Assembly (NCBI RefSeq): GCF_039649665.1
Contig: NZ_JBDJAW010000005.1
Coordinates: 230,211-294,210 of the forward strand
Source: Microbispora sp. ZYX-F-249
GTDB lineage: Bacteria > Actinomycetota > Actinomycetes > Streptosporangiales > Streptosporangiaceae
Reading direction: 5' to 3'
Length of the DNA stretch: 64,000 bases
In this document: positions 53,618-62,061 of the stretch, piece after piece
How positions within the stretch are numbered: position 1 is the first letter of the stretch
Layout of the letters: every line of letters starts with the position of its first letter
Notes under the pieces: generated by a model
What the model saw: only the letters and a program-made list of their open reading frames with translations
The model's database searches: none
Told to the model about the DNA's origin: nothing
Position numbers and translations under genes: made by a program

Positions 53618-54316
53618 ATGGCACGGATCGTGAGCGGGGCGGTGCCCAGCCCGAACATCTGGAACACTCCCCAGATCTACGAGCTGGAGAACCTCGCCGT
53701 GGGACCCGCGGGCGCGGCCGAGGCGGCGATGCGGGCCGTACGGCCCTGGGACGGCGCGACGGTGGTCGAGATCGGCTGCGGCGCGGGCTTCCACCTGCCC
53801 GCGCTCGCCGCGTCCGCCGGGCGGGTCGTGGGCGTCGAGCCGCACGGCGGCCTGGCCGCCGCGGCCGCCGCCCGCTGCGCGCCGCTCCCCAACGTCACGG
53901 TCCGTACGGGCACCGCCCAGGCGCTGCCCCTGCCCGACGCCTCGGCCGACGTGGCGATCGCGCGCTGGGCGTACTTCTTCGGGCCGGGCTGCGAGCCGGG
54001 GCTGCGCGAGCTGGCACGGGTGCTGCGCCGGGGCGGCGCGGCCTTCGTGGTGGACGTGGACGCCGCACGCGGCGACTTCGGCCGCTGGTTCCGGCGGTCG
54101 CTGCCGTCCTACTCCCCCGACGCCGTGGAGCGCTTCTGGTCCCGGCAGGGCTGGCGGCGCGAGGAGCTCGACCTGCGGATGACGTTCCGGTCCAGGGCCG
54201 ACCTCGAGGCGGTGCTGCGCATCGAGTTCACGCCCGAGGTGGCCGGCGAGGCGCTGCGCGAGATCGACGGCCTGGAGATCGCCTACCCGAACGTCCTGCG
54301 CTGGCGGGAATTCTGA
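53618..54316 (+). CDS. SAM-dependent methyltransferase
   Basis: This 232-residue class I methyltransferase has motif I VVEIGCGAGFHLPAL, motif II VVGVEPHGG, and PLPDASADVAIARWAYFF. The ORF can be read further upstream, but sequence conservation and the TAATGT box favour ATG 53618. It is divergent from the isomerase operon. The acceptor is unknown. Confidence 0.88.
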   Translation: MARIVSGAVPSPNIWNTPQIYELENLAVGPAGAAEAAMRAVRPWDGATVVEIGCGAGFHLPALAASAGRVVGVEPHGGLAAAAAARCAPLPNVTVRTGTAQALPLPDASADVAIARWAYFFGPGCEPGLRELARVLRRGGAAFVVDVDAARGDFGRWFRRSLPSYSPDAVERFWSRQGWRREELDLRMTFRSRADLEAVLRIEFTPEVAGEALREIDGLEIAYPNVLRWREF

Positions 54317-54323
54317 GCGCGAC

Positions 54324-54357
54324 GCTTGACCTTGTCGTTGGCGTCAAGCTTTACCGT
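54324..54357 (+). promoter_or_regulatory. MerR-type promoter with dyad in a 20-base spacer
   Basis: TTGACC (54326-54331) and TACCGT (54352-54357) are spaced by 20 bases. GCTTGAC (54324-54330) and GTCAAGC (54343-54349) form a perfect 7-bp dyad within it. The over-long spacer and dyad are the hallmark of MerR-regulated promoters, which are activated by DNA untwisting. Confidence 0.65.
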
Positions 54358-54407
54358 CGTGTCCCGTACGAGGGCCGCAGCGGGCGGACGAGGCCGAGGA
54401 GGGGCCG

Positions 54408-54788
54408 ATGCGGATCGGCGAGCTGGCCCGGCGCACGGGAGTGAGCACCCGGGCACTGCGCTACTACGAGCAGCGGGGGCTCATCCGGTCGCGCCGCTCG
54501 GCGAACGGATACCGCGAGTACGACGAGTCGGACGTCCGGATCGTCACCGAGATCCGGGGGCTGATGTCGGTCGGTTTCACGCTGGACGACGCCCGGCCGT
54601 TCGTGGACTGCCTGCGGTCCGGCCATCCGTCCGGGAGCTCCTGCCCCGAGTCGGTCGCGGTCTACCGGCGCAAGCTGGCCGAGATCGACGACCAGATCCG
54701 CGACCTGCTGGCCCGCCGGTCCGAGGTGGCCGCCCAGTTCGCCGAGGCGTGCCCCGGCTGCCTGTTGCCACGACGAGGAGAATCATGA
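54408..54788 (+). CDS. MerR-family regulator with C-terminal CPGC motif
   Basis: This 126-residue activator has a MerR winged helix (RIGELARRTGVSTRALRYYE, SRRSANGYREYDESDVRIV) and a dimerisation coiled coil. Cys residues lie at SSCPES and in a terminal EACPGCLLP. A CxxC at the end of a MerR protein suggests metal or redox sensing. It is coupled by ATGA overlap to a thioredoxin gene and preceded by a MerR-type promoter, so the pair is probably an autoregulated thiol-stress operon. Confidence 0.9.
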   Translation: MRIGELARRTGVSTRALRYYEQRGLIRSRRSANGYREYDESDVRIVTEIRGLMSVGFTLDDARPFVDCLRSGHPSGSSCPESVAVYRRKLAEIDDQIRDLLARRSEVAAQFAEACPGCLLPRRGES

Positions 54789-55099
54789 TCACGCTGACCG
54801 CGGAGAACTTCGACGAGCAGGTGCTGCGCAGCGACAAGCCGGTGCTGGTGGACTTCTGGACCGACTGGTGCCCGCCCTGCAAGATGATCGCCCCGATTCT
54901 CGAGGAGATCGCCGCCGAGTACGGCGACCGGCTGACGGTCGCCAAGATCAACGCCGACGAGCACCAGGAGATCGCGCAGCGTTACGACATCCTGGGCTTC
55001 CCCACGCTCAACCTCTATCGGAACGGCGAGGTGGTCCGGCAGATCAGGGGCGCCAAGCCGAAGCGCCTGCTGCTCGCCGACCTCGCGGGCCACTTCTGA
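54785..55099 (+). CDS. Thioredoxin with WCPPC active site
   Basis: The 104-residue thioredoxin has VDFWTDWCPPCKMIAPILEE (active site), AKINADEH and the cis-Pro loop ILGFPTLNLY. The canonical Gly of WCGPC is Pro, which changes the redox potential and is found in some actinobacterial thioredoxins. It reduces disulfides in the cytosol. It is the second gene of the MerR operon. Its ATG overlaps the MerR stop. Confidence 0.92.
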   Translation: MITLTAENFDEQVLRSDKPVLVDFWTDWCPPCKMIAPILEEIAAEYGDRLTVAKINADEHQEIAQRYDILGFPTLNLYRNGEVVRQIRGAKPKRLLLADLAGHF

Positions 55100-55112
55100 C
55101 CGGTCTCCGCTG

Positions 55113-55167
55113 ATGCCGAGAGCCACTTATATAAGCGTTGACTTTTATAAGTGGCTCTCGGCATAGT
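55113..55167 (+). promoter_or_regulatory. 19-bp perfect inverted repeat covering the ArsR promoter
   Basis: ATGCCGAGAGCCACTTATA (55113-55131) is repeated inverted at 55146-55164 around a 14-base spacer. TTGACT (55138-55143) and CATAGT (55162-55167), 18 bases apart, lie inside it. The start codon (GTG 55174) is 6 bases further, so the gene is probably leaderless. The repeat is well suited as the operator of the ArsR protein and could also end thioredoxin transcription. Confidence 0.65.
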
Positions 55168-55173
55168 GGGCGC

Positions 55174-55599
55174 GTGCACGCATTCGACGCACTGGGAGAT
55201 CCGGTGCGACGCCGCATCCTGGAGCTGCTCTCGCAGGGCGAGCAGACGTCGGGCGCGCTGACCTCGGTCATCCGCGCCGAGTTCGGGATCTCACAGCCGG
55301 CGGTCTCCCAGCACCTGCGGGTGCTCCGCGAGTCCGGGCTCACGTCCGTACGCGCCGAGGGCACGCGGCGGCTGTACGCGGTCGATCCCGCGCCTTTGCG
55401 GGAGGTCGACGCGTGGCTGGAGCGGTTCCGCGGCTTCTGGGAGCAGCGCCTCGACGCGCTCGGGACCGAGCTGGCGCGGGGGAGACGGGAGCGGCGGCTC
55501 AGCGGCGGGGATGCCCACCACACAGCCCACGACACAGCCCACGACACAGCCCACGACACAGCCCACGACGGGCGGACCGACGAGGAAGAGCGGCCATGA
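55174..55599 (+). CDS. ArsR-family regulator with AHDT repeat tail
   Basis: This 141-residue winged-helix repressor (FDALGDPVRRRILELLSQGE, ISQPAVSQHLRVLRESGL) lacks the Cys metal sites of ArsR and SmtB, so it belongs to the SRPBCC-associated subgroup. Its C-terminal tail is a run of AHDT units encoded by four exact 12-base repeats (CACAGCCCACGA, 55521-55568). GTG 55174 is preferred to a TTG at 55138, because that TTG is the promoter -35. ATGA overlap couples it to the SRPBCC gene. Confidence 0.88.
   Translation: MHAFDALGDPVRRRILELLSQGEQTSGALTSVIRAEFGISQPAVSQHLRVLRESGLTSVRAEGTRRLYAVDPAPLREVDAWLERFRGFWEQRLDALGTELARGRRERRLSGGDAHHTAHDTAHDTAHDTAHDGRTDEEERP
55521..55568. repeat. 12-bp coding tandem repeat, four exact copies
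   Basis: CACAGCCCACGA is repeated four times head to tail in frame, encoding the AHDT tail of the ArsR protein. Length variation between strains is likely. Confidence 0.9.
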
Positions 55600-56234
55600 G
55601 CGACTTCACCGATCTGATCAACCAAGCCCACCGCACGGTCGGCAGGCGCGACCTGCCGGAGGGCGAGGCCCGCACGGTGCTGCTGCGGCGCACCTACGAC
55701 GCCGGCGTCGAGGACGTCTGGGACGCCTGCACCGACCCCGAGCGGATCGGCCGCTGGTTCCTCCCGGTGAGCGGCGAGCTGAAGCTCGGCGGGCACTACC
55801 AGCTCCAGGGCAACGCGGGCGGGGAGATCCTGGCCTGCGAGCCGCCGCGGCTGCTGCGGGTGAGCTGGCTGTTCGGTGAGAACCCCGGCTTCAGCGAGGT
55901 CGAGGTGCGGCTGAGCGCGGAGGGCGACGGGCGCACCGTGTTCGAGCTGGAGCACGTCGCGGTGGTGCCGCCGGAGTTCTGGGACCGGTTCGGACCGGGG
56001 GCCACGGGCGTCGGCTGGGACCTGGCGCTGCTGGGCCTCGGCCTGCATCTGCGCGGCGAGATGATCGACGACCCCTCGGCGTGGGAGCAGTCGGAGGAGG
56101 CGCGGGAGCTCATGAGGCTCAGCAGCGACCTGTGGGGCGAGGCGTACCGGGCCTCCGGCGCGCCGGAGGACGTGGTGACCACCGCGGTCGCCGGCACCAC
56201 CGGCTTCTACGTACCGGAGAAGCCGGAGAACTAG
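55596..56234 (+). CDS. SRPBCC (AHSA1-like) ligand-binding protein
   Basis: This 212-residue START/Bet v1-fold protein has RTYDAGVEDVWDACTDPERI, RWFLPVSGELKLGGHYQLQG and FELEHVAVVPPEFWDRFG, typical of AHSA1-type proteins that follow ArsR regulators. It probably binds a hydrophobic ligand. The ATG overlaps the ArsR stop, so both are translated together. Confidence 0.88.
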   Translation: MSDFTDLINQAHRTVGRRDLPEGEARTVLLRRTYDAGVEDVWDACTDPERIGRWFLPVSGELKLGGHYQLQGNAGGEILACEPPRLLRVSWLFGENPGFSEVEVRLSAEGDGRTVFELEHVAVVPPEFWDRFGPGATGVGWDLALLGLGLHLRGEMIDDPSAWEQSEEARELMRLSSDLWGEAYRASGAPEDVVTTAVAGTTGFYVPEKPEN

Positions 56235-56256
56235 CCGGATTGTCGGCGGCGCCCGG

Positions 56257-56262
56257 TAACCT
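56257..56262 (+). promoter_or_regulatory. -10 box of radA, leaderless
   Basis: TAACCT ends 7 bases before the GTG start of radA. No ribosome binding site precedes that GTG. Confidence 0.4.
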
Positions 56263-56269
56263 CCGGCAG

Positions 56270-57697
56270 GTGAGCAAGGCAGCGAAACCGGCGTACCGGT
56301 GCGGCGAGTGCGGCTGGACCACGGTCAAGTGGGTCGGCAGGTGCGGGGAGTGCCAGGCGTGGGGCACGGTCGAGGAGGCCGGGGCGCGGCAGGGCGTCCA
56401 CGTCGTCAAGCCGGGCGCGGTCTCCGCCCCCGCCGTCCCGATCGGCCAGGTGAAGGCGGAGTCCGTCAGCGCGCGGACGACCGGGGTGCCCGAGCTCGAC
56501 CGCGTGCTCGGCGGCGGCCTCGTCCCGGGCGCGGCCGTGCTTCTCGCGGGAGAGCCCGGCATCGGGAAGTCGACGCTGCTCCTGGAGGCCGCCGCCCGCA
56601 CCGCCCGGGGCGAGACCGTCCTCTATGTGACCGGCGAGGAGTCGGCGGCCCAGGTGCGCATGCGGGCCGACCGCATCGGCGCGATCGAGGACAGGCTCTA
56701 CCTGGCCGCCGAGACCGACCTGTCCGCCCTGGTGGCGCACGTCGAGAAGGTGCAGCCGAGCCTGCTCATCGTCGACTCGGTGCAGACGATCGGCTCGGCC
56801 GACGCGACCGGAGTGCCCGGCGGTGTGACCCAGGTCAGGGAGGTCGCCGGCAACCTGGTGCGCCTCGCCAAGGAGCGGGCCATGTCCACGGTGCTCGTGG
56901 GCCATGTGACCAAGGACGGCACGATCGCCGGGCCCCGGGTGCTGGAGCATCTGGTCGACGTCGTGCTCCACTTCGAGGGCGACCGCAACTCACGGCTGCG
57001 CCTGGTGCGCGCGGTGAAGAACCGGTTCGGCCCGATCGACGAGGTGGGCTGCTTCGACCTGCACGAGCGCGGCATCACCGGGATCACCGATCCGAGCGGG
57101 CTGTTCGTCTCCCGTCACCCCGAGCCGGTGCCGGGCACCTGCGTCACCGTGACCATCGAGGGCACCCGGCCCATCCCGGCCGAGCTGCAGGCCCTGGTCG
57201 GCCCGACCGAGGCTCCCCAGCCCCGCCGCACCTCCTCCGGCCTCGACTCCTACCGGGTGGCGATGGTGCTCGCCGTCATGGAGCGGCGGCTCCACGCCAA
57301 GATCGGCAAGTGCGACGTCTTCACGGCGACGGTGGGCGGGATCCGCCTGACCGACCCCGCCGTGGACCTGGCGCTGATGCTGTCGGTCGTGAGCGCGGCC
57401 GGCGACCAGGCCCTGCCCGCCGGGCTCGTCGCGCTGGGCGAGGTCGGCCTGGCCGGCGAGCTGCGGCCCGTGCGGGAGGTGCGGCGGCGGCTGGCCGAGG
57501 CCGCCCGGCTCGGCTTCACCAGGGCGCTGGTGCCCTCCGGCTCGCTCGAGGAGGAAGGCCCCCGCCTGGAGGCGTCGGCGAGCCGGGGCCGTCTCGTGGC
57601 GCTGCGCTCACCGGCCGGCCGTACGACGCCGTTCGCTCCCGGCTTCGAGGTCACGGAGGTGGAGAACGTGTGGGACGCGCTCAACCTCATGCGATGA
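56270..57697 (+). CDS. radA: DNA repair protein RadA
   Basis: This 475-residue RadA has an N-terminal C4 zinc finger (Cys11, Cys14, Cys25, Cys28), Walker A GEPGIGKSTLL, Walker B LLIVDSVQT, the RadA signature VKNRFGPIDE and a C-terminal Lon-protease-like domain (DVFTATVGGIRLTDP). It promotes branch migration in recombinational repair. It lies 35 bases after the SRPBCC gene. Its neighbour disA is a known functional partner: RadA-type proteins modulate DisA. Confidence 0.96.
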   Translation: MSKAAKPAYRCGECGWTTVKWVGRCGECQAWGTVEEAGARQGVHVVKPGAVSAPAVPIGQVKAESVSARTTGVPELDRVLGGGLVPGAAVLLAGEPGIGKSTLLLEAAARTARGETVLYVTGEESAAQVRMRADRIGAIEDRLYLAAETDLSALVAHVEKVQPSLLIVDSVQTIGSADATGVPGGVTQVREVAGNLVRLAKERAMSTVLVGHVTKDGTIAGPRVLEHLVDVVLHFEGDRNSRLRLVRAVKNRFGPIDEVGCFDLHERGITGITDPSGLFVSRHPEPVPGTCVTVTIEGTRPIPAELQALVGPTEAPQPRRTSSGLDSYRVAMVLAVMERRLHAKIGKCDVFTATVGGIRLTDPAVDLALMLSVVSAAGDQALPAGLVALGEVGLAGELRPVREVRRRLAEAARLGFTRALVPSGSLEEEGPRLEASASRGRLVALRSPAGRTTPFAPGFEVTEVENVWDALNLMR

Positions 57698-57893
57698 GCA
57701 CGTGATCGGCAGTGACACCCGTGAGCACGGCGTGACGCCGGTAAACTCTGTTGCCTGCCCGTCGGCCGTGGTCTCGCCCCCGCGCCCCGAGGGGCTCTCA
57801 CAGGGCCGTCCGCGGAGCGCCTCGCGGACCTCGCCACGACAAGGGATCGGTAGGACGACGATCTGACGGATACGACCGGGCGAGCCCACTGGG

Positions 57894-58988
57894 GTGCATG
57901 TGCTGGACAACGACAAGGCGATCGACGACCGCAGAAGGGCCGTGCTCGCCTCGCTCGCCCCGGGGACGGCGCTGCGTGACGGCCTCGAGCGCATCCTGCG
58001 CGGCCACACCGGAGGCCTGATCGTCCTCGGGTACGACCGCACGGTCGAGGACATCTGCACCGGCGGCTTCACCCTCGACGTCGAGTTCTCCGCGACCCGC
58101 CTGCGCGAGCTGGCCAAGATGGACGGCGCGATCGTGCTCGACACGGCCCACCTCAGGATCGTGCGGGCCGCCGTGCACCTCGTGCCCGACCCGGCCATCC
58201 CCACCGACGAGTCCGGCACCCGGCACCGTACGGCGCAGCGGGTGGCCAGGCAGACCTCGCTCCCGGTCATCGCGATCAGCAAGTCGATGCGGATCATCGC
58301 GCTCTACCTCGACGGCATCCGTCACGTGCTGGAGGAGTCGGCCGCGATCCTGTCCAAGGCCAACCAGGCCCTGGCGACGCTCGAACGCTACAAGAAGCGG
58401 CTCGACGAGGTCTCCGGCAATCTGTCGGCCCTGGAGATCGAGGACCTCGTCACGGTCCGCGACGTGGCCGTCGTCGTGCAGCGCCTGGAGATGGTCCGCC
58501 GCATCGCCCGTGAAATCGAGGGATACGTCGTCGAGCTCGGCACCGACGGGCGGCTGCTGTCCCTCCAGCTCGACGAGCTGTTCGCGGGCGTGGAGACCGA
58601 CCGCGTGCAGATCATCCGCGACTACGCGCCGAGCTCGCTCGGCGCCCGGCCGTACGGGGACGCGGACGCCATGCGGGAGCTGGACGAGCTGTCCTCCGGC
58701 GATCTGCTCGACCTGTCGAAGGTGGCCCAGATCCTCGGCCACCACGGCGCCGACGCGCTCGACACGCCGGTCAGCCCGCGCGGCTTCCGGCTGCTCACCA
58801 AGGTCCCCCGCCTGCCCGGGGCGATCGTCGACCGGCTCGTGAGCCACTTCGGCGGCCTGCAGAAGCTGCTCGCGGCCAGCACCGGCGACCTCCAGGCCGT
58901 CGGCGGCGTGGGCGAGACCCGGGCGCGCAGCGTCCGCGAGGGCCTGTCCCGGCTCGCCGAGTCGTCGATCCTGGAGCGCTATCTCTGA
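57894..58988 (+). CDS. disA: DNA integrity scanning protein DisA, diadenylate cyclase
   Basis: This 364-residue enzyme makes cyclic di-AMP. The N-terminal DAC domain has MDGAIVLD and the RHRT motif ([12 protein letters not shown]), both required for activity. A central helical spine follows, and a C-terminal HhH DNA-binding domain ([20 protein letters not shown]). It scans DNA for branched structures and slows cyclic di-AMP synthesis when it meets them. The start is GTG 57894 or the GTG two codons on. No promoter is clear in the 196-base gap after radA. Confidence 0.96.
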   Translation: MHVLDNDKAIDDRRRAVLASLAPGTALRDGLERILRGHTGGLIVLGYDRTVEDICTGGFTLDVEFSATRLRELAKMDGAIVLDTAHLRIVRAAVHLVPDPAIPTDESGTRHRTAQRVARQTSLPVIAISKSMRIIALYLDGIRHVLEESAAILSKANQALATLERYKKRLDEVSGNLSALEIEDLVTVRDVAVVVQRLEMVRRIAREIEGYVVELGTDGRLLSLQLDELFAGVETDRVQIIRDYAPSSLGARPYGDADAMRELDELSSGDLLDLSKVAQILGHHGADALDTPVSPRGFRLLTKVPRLPGAIVDRLVSHFGGLQKLLAASTGDLQAVGGVGETRARSVREGLSRLAESSILERYL

Positions 58989-59084
58989 TCGATGCGCGGC
59001 AGGTCGGCTCGATGACCTGCCGGAGCGGCTGAGGAGTGTTCGGTCACGGCGGAGCGAGCACGAGGACGGGAAGGTCGTCGACTT

Positions 59085-59759
59085 TCATGATCCAGGGGTG
59101 AACAGCTTCCAGTGCCCCTCGGAGATGACCTCGACATGGCCGTCGATCACCTTGATGGCGGTCTCATCGTCGATCGCGTACGCCCGATTCGGGAGGCCGG
59201 CCGCCCATCTCTCCGCCTCGGCCATGGTGTTCTCCGGCAGGAGTTCGTGATCCAGGTGCGGGAAGATCGAGAAATCGACGACGCCCAGGGCGCTGTCGTC
59301 GCCGGAGGGCGACTTCCACTGGACGAAGTCCTCCCCGATACGGGGGGTCATCACCATGCTCCCGGCGCTCAGTCCCGCCCAGACCGTCTCGCTCAGCGAC
59401 GGCAAGAGATCGGCGAGCCCGGACTGCCGCATCCAGTGACACAGGTACAGCGCGTCGCCGCCGTTCACCAGCAGGACGTCCGCCTCCCGGACCCAGGGGA
59501 CCCAGCGCTCCGCACCGATGCTGGGCAGCGCGGTGAGCTCCAGCACTCCCACGGACTTCCACCCCAGCTCGCACATGGGCAGGGCGGACTTCCCGCTGAT
59601 GAAACGCCATGCGCCGACGGGAGTGACCTGGGGGTGCCCGTACGCCGCGGTGGGGATGCAGAGGGCGTTGGACTCGGAGATCGGCTTGCCCAGGAGGTCG
59701 ACCAGCGCGGTGTGGATGCTCGCGTTCGCGATGCCGGCGGATGTGAGAAGAAGCCGCAT
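59085..59759 (-). CDS. Peptidase E-like protein (S51 family)
   Basis: The 224-residue class I glutamine amidotransferase-fold hydrolase has ADVLLVNGGDALYLCHW, the nucleophile elbow AGLSAGSMVM, and FSIFPHLDHELLP supplying the likely catalytic His. S51 enzymes cleave Asp-containing dipeptides or cyanophycin-like peptides. It is convergent with disA and preceded by a pseudogene. The ATG start lacks a strong ribosome binding site. Confidence 0.85.
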   Translation of the reverse strand: MRLLLTSAGIANASIHTALVDLLGKPISESNALCIPTAAYGHPQVTPVGAWRFISGKSALPMCELGWKSVGVLELTALPSIGAERWVPWVREADVLLVNGGDALYLCHWMRQSGLADLLPSLSETVWAGLSAGSMVMTPRIGEDFVQWKSPSGDDSALGVVDFSIFPHLDHELLPENTMAEAERWAAGLPNRAYAIDDETAIKVIDGHVEVISEGHWKLFTPGS

Positions 59760-59795
59760 GATGCCCTTTCCTGAGCGCTCTGTCGCCGCCCCGCG

Positions 59796-60061
59796 TCAGA
59801 AGCGGTAGTCCGTCTGGCCGAACGGGTCGCCCTTGGCATGGCCGTACGCCTTGTCCGGCCTCACCGCGAAGACCACGACCTGGATATCCGGCCTTCCGGA
59901 ATCCACGGCACCGTTCTGGACGTCGAGCAGCCGGCGGCCGTCCCGGCGACCGCGATGAAGCTCGGCGAGCCGCCACAGCAGAGCGTCGTCGGTCACCGGC
60001 ACGGCGCCTCGGCCCGCTCGTCGTTGTAGCGCCGGTCGATACGCTCGCGCGTCGGTCGCAC
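59796..60061 (-). pseudogene. Internally deleted PPOX-family (pyridoxamine-phosphate-oxidase-like) gene remnant
   Basis: From GTG 60061, after a GGAGG site, the frame encodes RPTRERIDRRYNDERAEA and then hits a stop at 59993-59995. A second frame gives VTDDALLWRLAELHRG and, further on, VFAVRPDKAYGHAKGDPFGQ followed by TDYRF. These are, respectively, the N-terminus and C-terminus of a common actinobacterial PPOX-like flavoprotein of about 140-150 residues. The flavin-binding middle is missing and the frame is broken. The promoter and two dyad operators upstream are intact. Confidence 0.7.
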
Positions 60062-60079
60062 CACACCTCCGACAACTGA

Positions 60080-60135
60080 TTGCAGAATGCAAGTTGTTGA
60101 AGTGACGCTAATACGACCGATTGCGAGGTGCAATC
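60080..60135 (-). promoter_or_regulatory. Two dyad operators around the pseudogene promoter
   Basis: TTGCA-GAA-TGCAA (60080-60092) and GATTGC-GAGGT-GCAATC (60119-60135) are perfect dyads with the same TTGC/GCAA half sites. On the minus strand TTGCAC and TAGCGT, spaced by 17 bases, make a promoter between them. No regulator gene survives next to it. Confidence 0.6.
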
Positions 60136-60292
60136 AGATTTGACGGCTGACGTACGAGACCCGGCGCATCGGCCGGGATGCCCGGTCAACCTGGCGATCG
60201 ATGGCGGTCGGACGACGAGAGCCACCGGCAGGAGAATCGCTACAGCCGCTGCGGGCGGCGTACGAGGCCGCGGCGGCCGGCCCCGCCATGCC

Positions 60293-60360
60293 GCCCGCCT
60301 CTCAGCGCCCGCCTCTCAGCGTCCGCCTCTCAGGGTCCTCTCTCAGCGCCCTCTCTCAGC
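60293..60360. repeat. 13/14-bp tandem repeat ending in a stop codon
   Basis: TCAG recurs at 60302, 60316, 60330, 60343 and 60356 within units close to GCCCGCCTCTCAGC. The copy at 60356 contains the stop codon of the minus-strand gene 60356-61057. The other four extend away from the gene. Confidence 0.85.
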
Positions 60361-61057
60361 GCAGGTGGAAGACGATCTTCGGGCTCTTGAGCCGGCCCGC
60401 GTGCGCCGTCGCGACGTACGTCCCGGGGTCGGCGGGCGACCGCTTGCCCGCGCACGTGCTGCCCGAGCGGTGGCGGTCCCACCGGATGTTCTGGACGTAG
60501 GGGATGCCACGCTGCAGCAGCTGCCGGTCCACGCCGTCGCCCGCCACGCAGTCGGCCGTCGACCACACGCGCTCGCCGCCCGACAGCACCCGCATCTCCA
60601 GCGTGCGCGGCCCGACGTCGACGGTGCACTCGACCTTGCCCGTGCTCACGACCGTCAGCAGGAAGTTCGGCGTGACGCCCTTGCCGTACACGTCCTGGCC
60701 GGTCTGCAGCGCGAGCACGAGGTCCTTCTCGTCGCAGGGGTCGCCGGGACGCCGCGGTTTGCCGGGCGAGGGCGAGACGCCCGCGGAGGCGGACGGCGAC
60801 GGATGCCCCGGCACGGCGGCGGAGGCGGCGGCGGGCGTCTTCGGAGCCAGGCCGGCGGGCAGCGAGACGACCAGCCGGTCGGACGGGGTCGCCCTGACGG
60901 CTGCGGCGGTCTCGTCCGACCGCCCCGAGGCACTGCTGCACGCCCATGCCACGACCGCCACCACGACGAGCATCCCCGTGAGCACCGAGACGCGGCGGCG
61001 CCAGTAGACGTCCGCCCCCTCGACGCCCACGTCGCCACGGAATGTGTCCGGATCCAT
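60356..61057 (-). CDS. Membrane-anchored hypothetical protein of the disA-mutY interval
   Basis: This 233-residue protein has one membrane helix (about 27-43, LTGMLVVVAVVAWACSS). A Pro/Ser-rich linker (about 75-100) precedes an extracytoplasmic beta-rich domain with four Cys (GDPCDEKDL, VECTVDV, TADCVAG, GSTCAGK), probably two disulfides. I know no function. A protein of this layout is usually found between disA and mutY in related actinomycetes, to my recollection. The stop codon lies in a tandem repeat. Confidence 0.78.
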   Translation of the reverse strand: MDPDTFRGDVGVEGADVYWRRRVSVLTGMLVVVAVVAWACSSASGRSDETAAAVRATPSDRLVVSLPAGLAPKTPAAASAAVPGHPSPSASAGVSPSPGKPRRPGDPCDEKDLVLALQTGQDVYGKGVTPNFLLTVVSTGKVECTVDVGPRTLEMRVLSGGERVWSTADCVAGDGVDRQLLQRGIPYVQNIRWDRHRSGSTCAGKRSPADPGTYVATAHAGRLKSPKIVFHLR

Positions 61058-61172
61058 ACGGACAGTATGGAGAGCCCTGGCGGGTCAGAGGGAACGGCTC
61101 GCTGAACCTTGCCCTTTCCCAGGTCGGAGCCTCGCCGGACCTTTGCGCAATCAGGCGCCCGGCACAGCCCGG

Positions 61173-61178
61173 TACAGT
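61173..61178 (+). promoter_or_regulatory. -10 box of mutY, leaderless
   Basis: TACAGT ends 6 bases before the GTG at 61185, again with no ribosome binding site. Confidence 0.4.
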
Positions 61179-61184
61179 CGGTGC

Positions 61185-62051
61185 GTGTCCGCCTCCCTGC
61201 GTGAGCCCATCCTCGACTGGTACGCCGAGCACAACCGCGACCTGCCCTGGCGGCGGCCCGACGCGACTCCGTGGGGCATCCTGGTGAGCGAGATCATGCT
61301 CCAGCAGACGCCCGTCGCCCGGGTGCTGCCGATCTGGACCGAGTGGATGGAGCGCTGGCCCACACCCGAGGCGCTCGCGAAGGAGTCCCCCGGCGAGGCC
61401 GTACGCCACTGGGGGCGGCTCGGCTATCCGCGCCGGGCGCTCAACCTCCACGCGTGCGCGCGGGCAATCACGGCCGACCACGCCGGCCGCGTGCCGTCCA
61501 CCTACGACGAGTTGCGGGCGCTGCCCGGGATCGGCGACTACACGGCGGCGGCCGTGGCCAGCTTCGCGTACGGCGGCAGCCACGCGGTGCTCGACACGAA
61601 CGTGCGGCGGGTGCTGGCCAGGGCGGTGCGCGGCGAGGAGTACCCCCCGAAGGCGCCGACGGCGGCCGAGCGGCGGCTCGCCGAGTCGCTCGTGCCCCCG
61701 GTGGGCGCGCCGCGCTGGGCCGTGGCCGTGATGGAGCTGGGCGCGCTGGTGTGCACGGCCAGGGCGCCCCGCTGCGAGCGCTGCCCGGTCACCGCGCAGT
61801 GCGCCTGGCGCCTCGCCGGGCGCCCGGCCCACGACGGCCCGGCGCGCCAGGGCCAGACGTACGCGGGGACCGACCGGCAGTGCCGCGGACGCCTGCTCGC
61901 CGTGCTCCGCGAGGCGCACGGGCCGGTCCCCAAGGATGCGCTCGACGCCGTCTGGGCCGACCACGTGCAGCGTGAGCGCGCACTGGACGGCCTGCTGGAC
62001 GACGGCCTGGCCGAGGTCCTTCCCGACGGCACCTATCAGCTGCCCTCCTGA
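61185..62051 (+). CDS. mutY: A/G-specific adenine glycosylase MutY
   Basis: This 288-residue repair enzyme removes adenine opposite 8-oxoguanine. It has SEIMLQQTPVARV (catalytic Glu), the HhH element ALPGIGDYTAAAV, catalytic Asp in VLDTNVRRVLAR and the [4Fe-4S] site C-x6-C-x2-C-x5-C (ending PRCERCPVTAQC). The Nudix-like C-terminal domain of E. coli MutY is missing or very short. GTG 61185 is chosen for conservation and the -10 box. Confidence 0.94.
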   Translation: MSASLREPILDWYAEHNRDLPWRRPDATPWGILVSEIMLQQTPVARVLPIWTEWMERWPTPEALAKESPGEAVRHWGRLGYPRRALNLHACARAITADHAGRVPSTYDELRALPGIGDYTAAAVASFAYGGSHAVLDTNVRRVLARAVRGEEYPPKAPTAAERRLAESLVPPVGAPRWAVAVMELGALVCTARAPRCERCPVTAQCAWRLAGRPAHDGPARQGQTYAGTDRQCRGRLLAVLREAHGPVPKDALDAVWADHVQRERALDGLLDDGLAEVLPDGTYQLPS

Positions 62052-62061
62052 ACCGCCCTCC

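Noticed and set aside
54324..54349. Transposon end inverted repeat
   Set aside because: The dyad lies in a MerR-type promoter with the expected long spacer; no transposase nearby.
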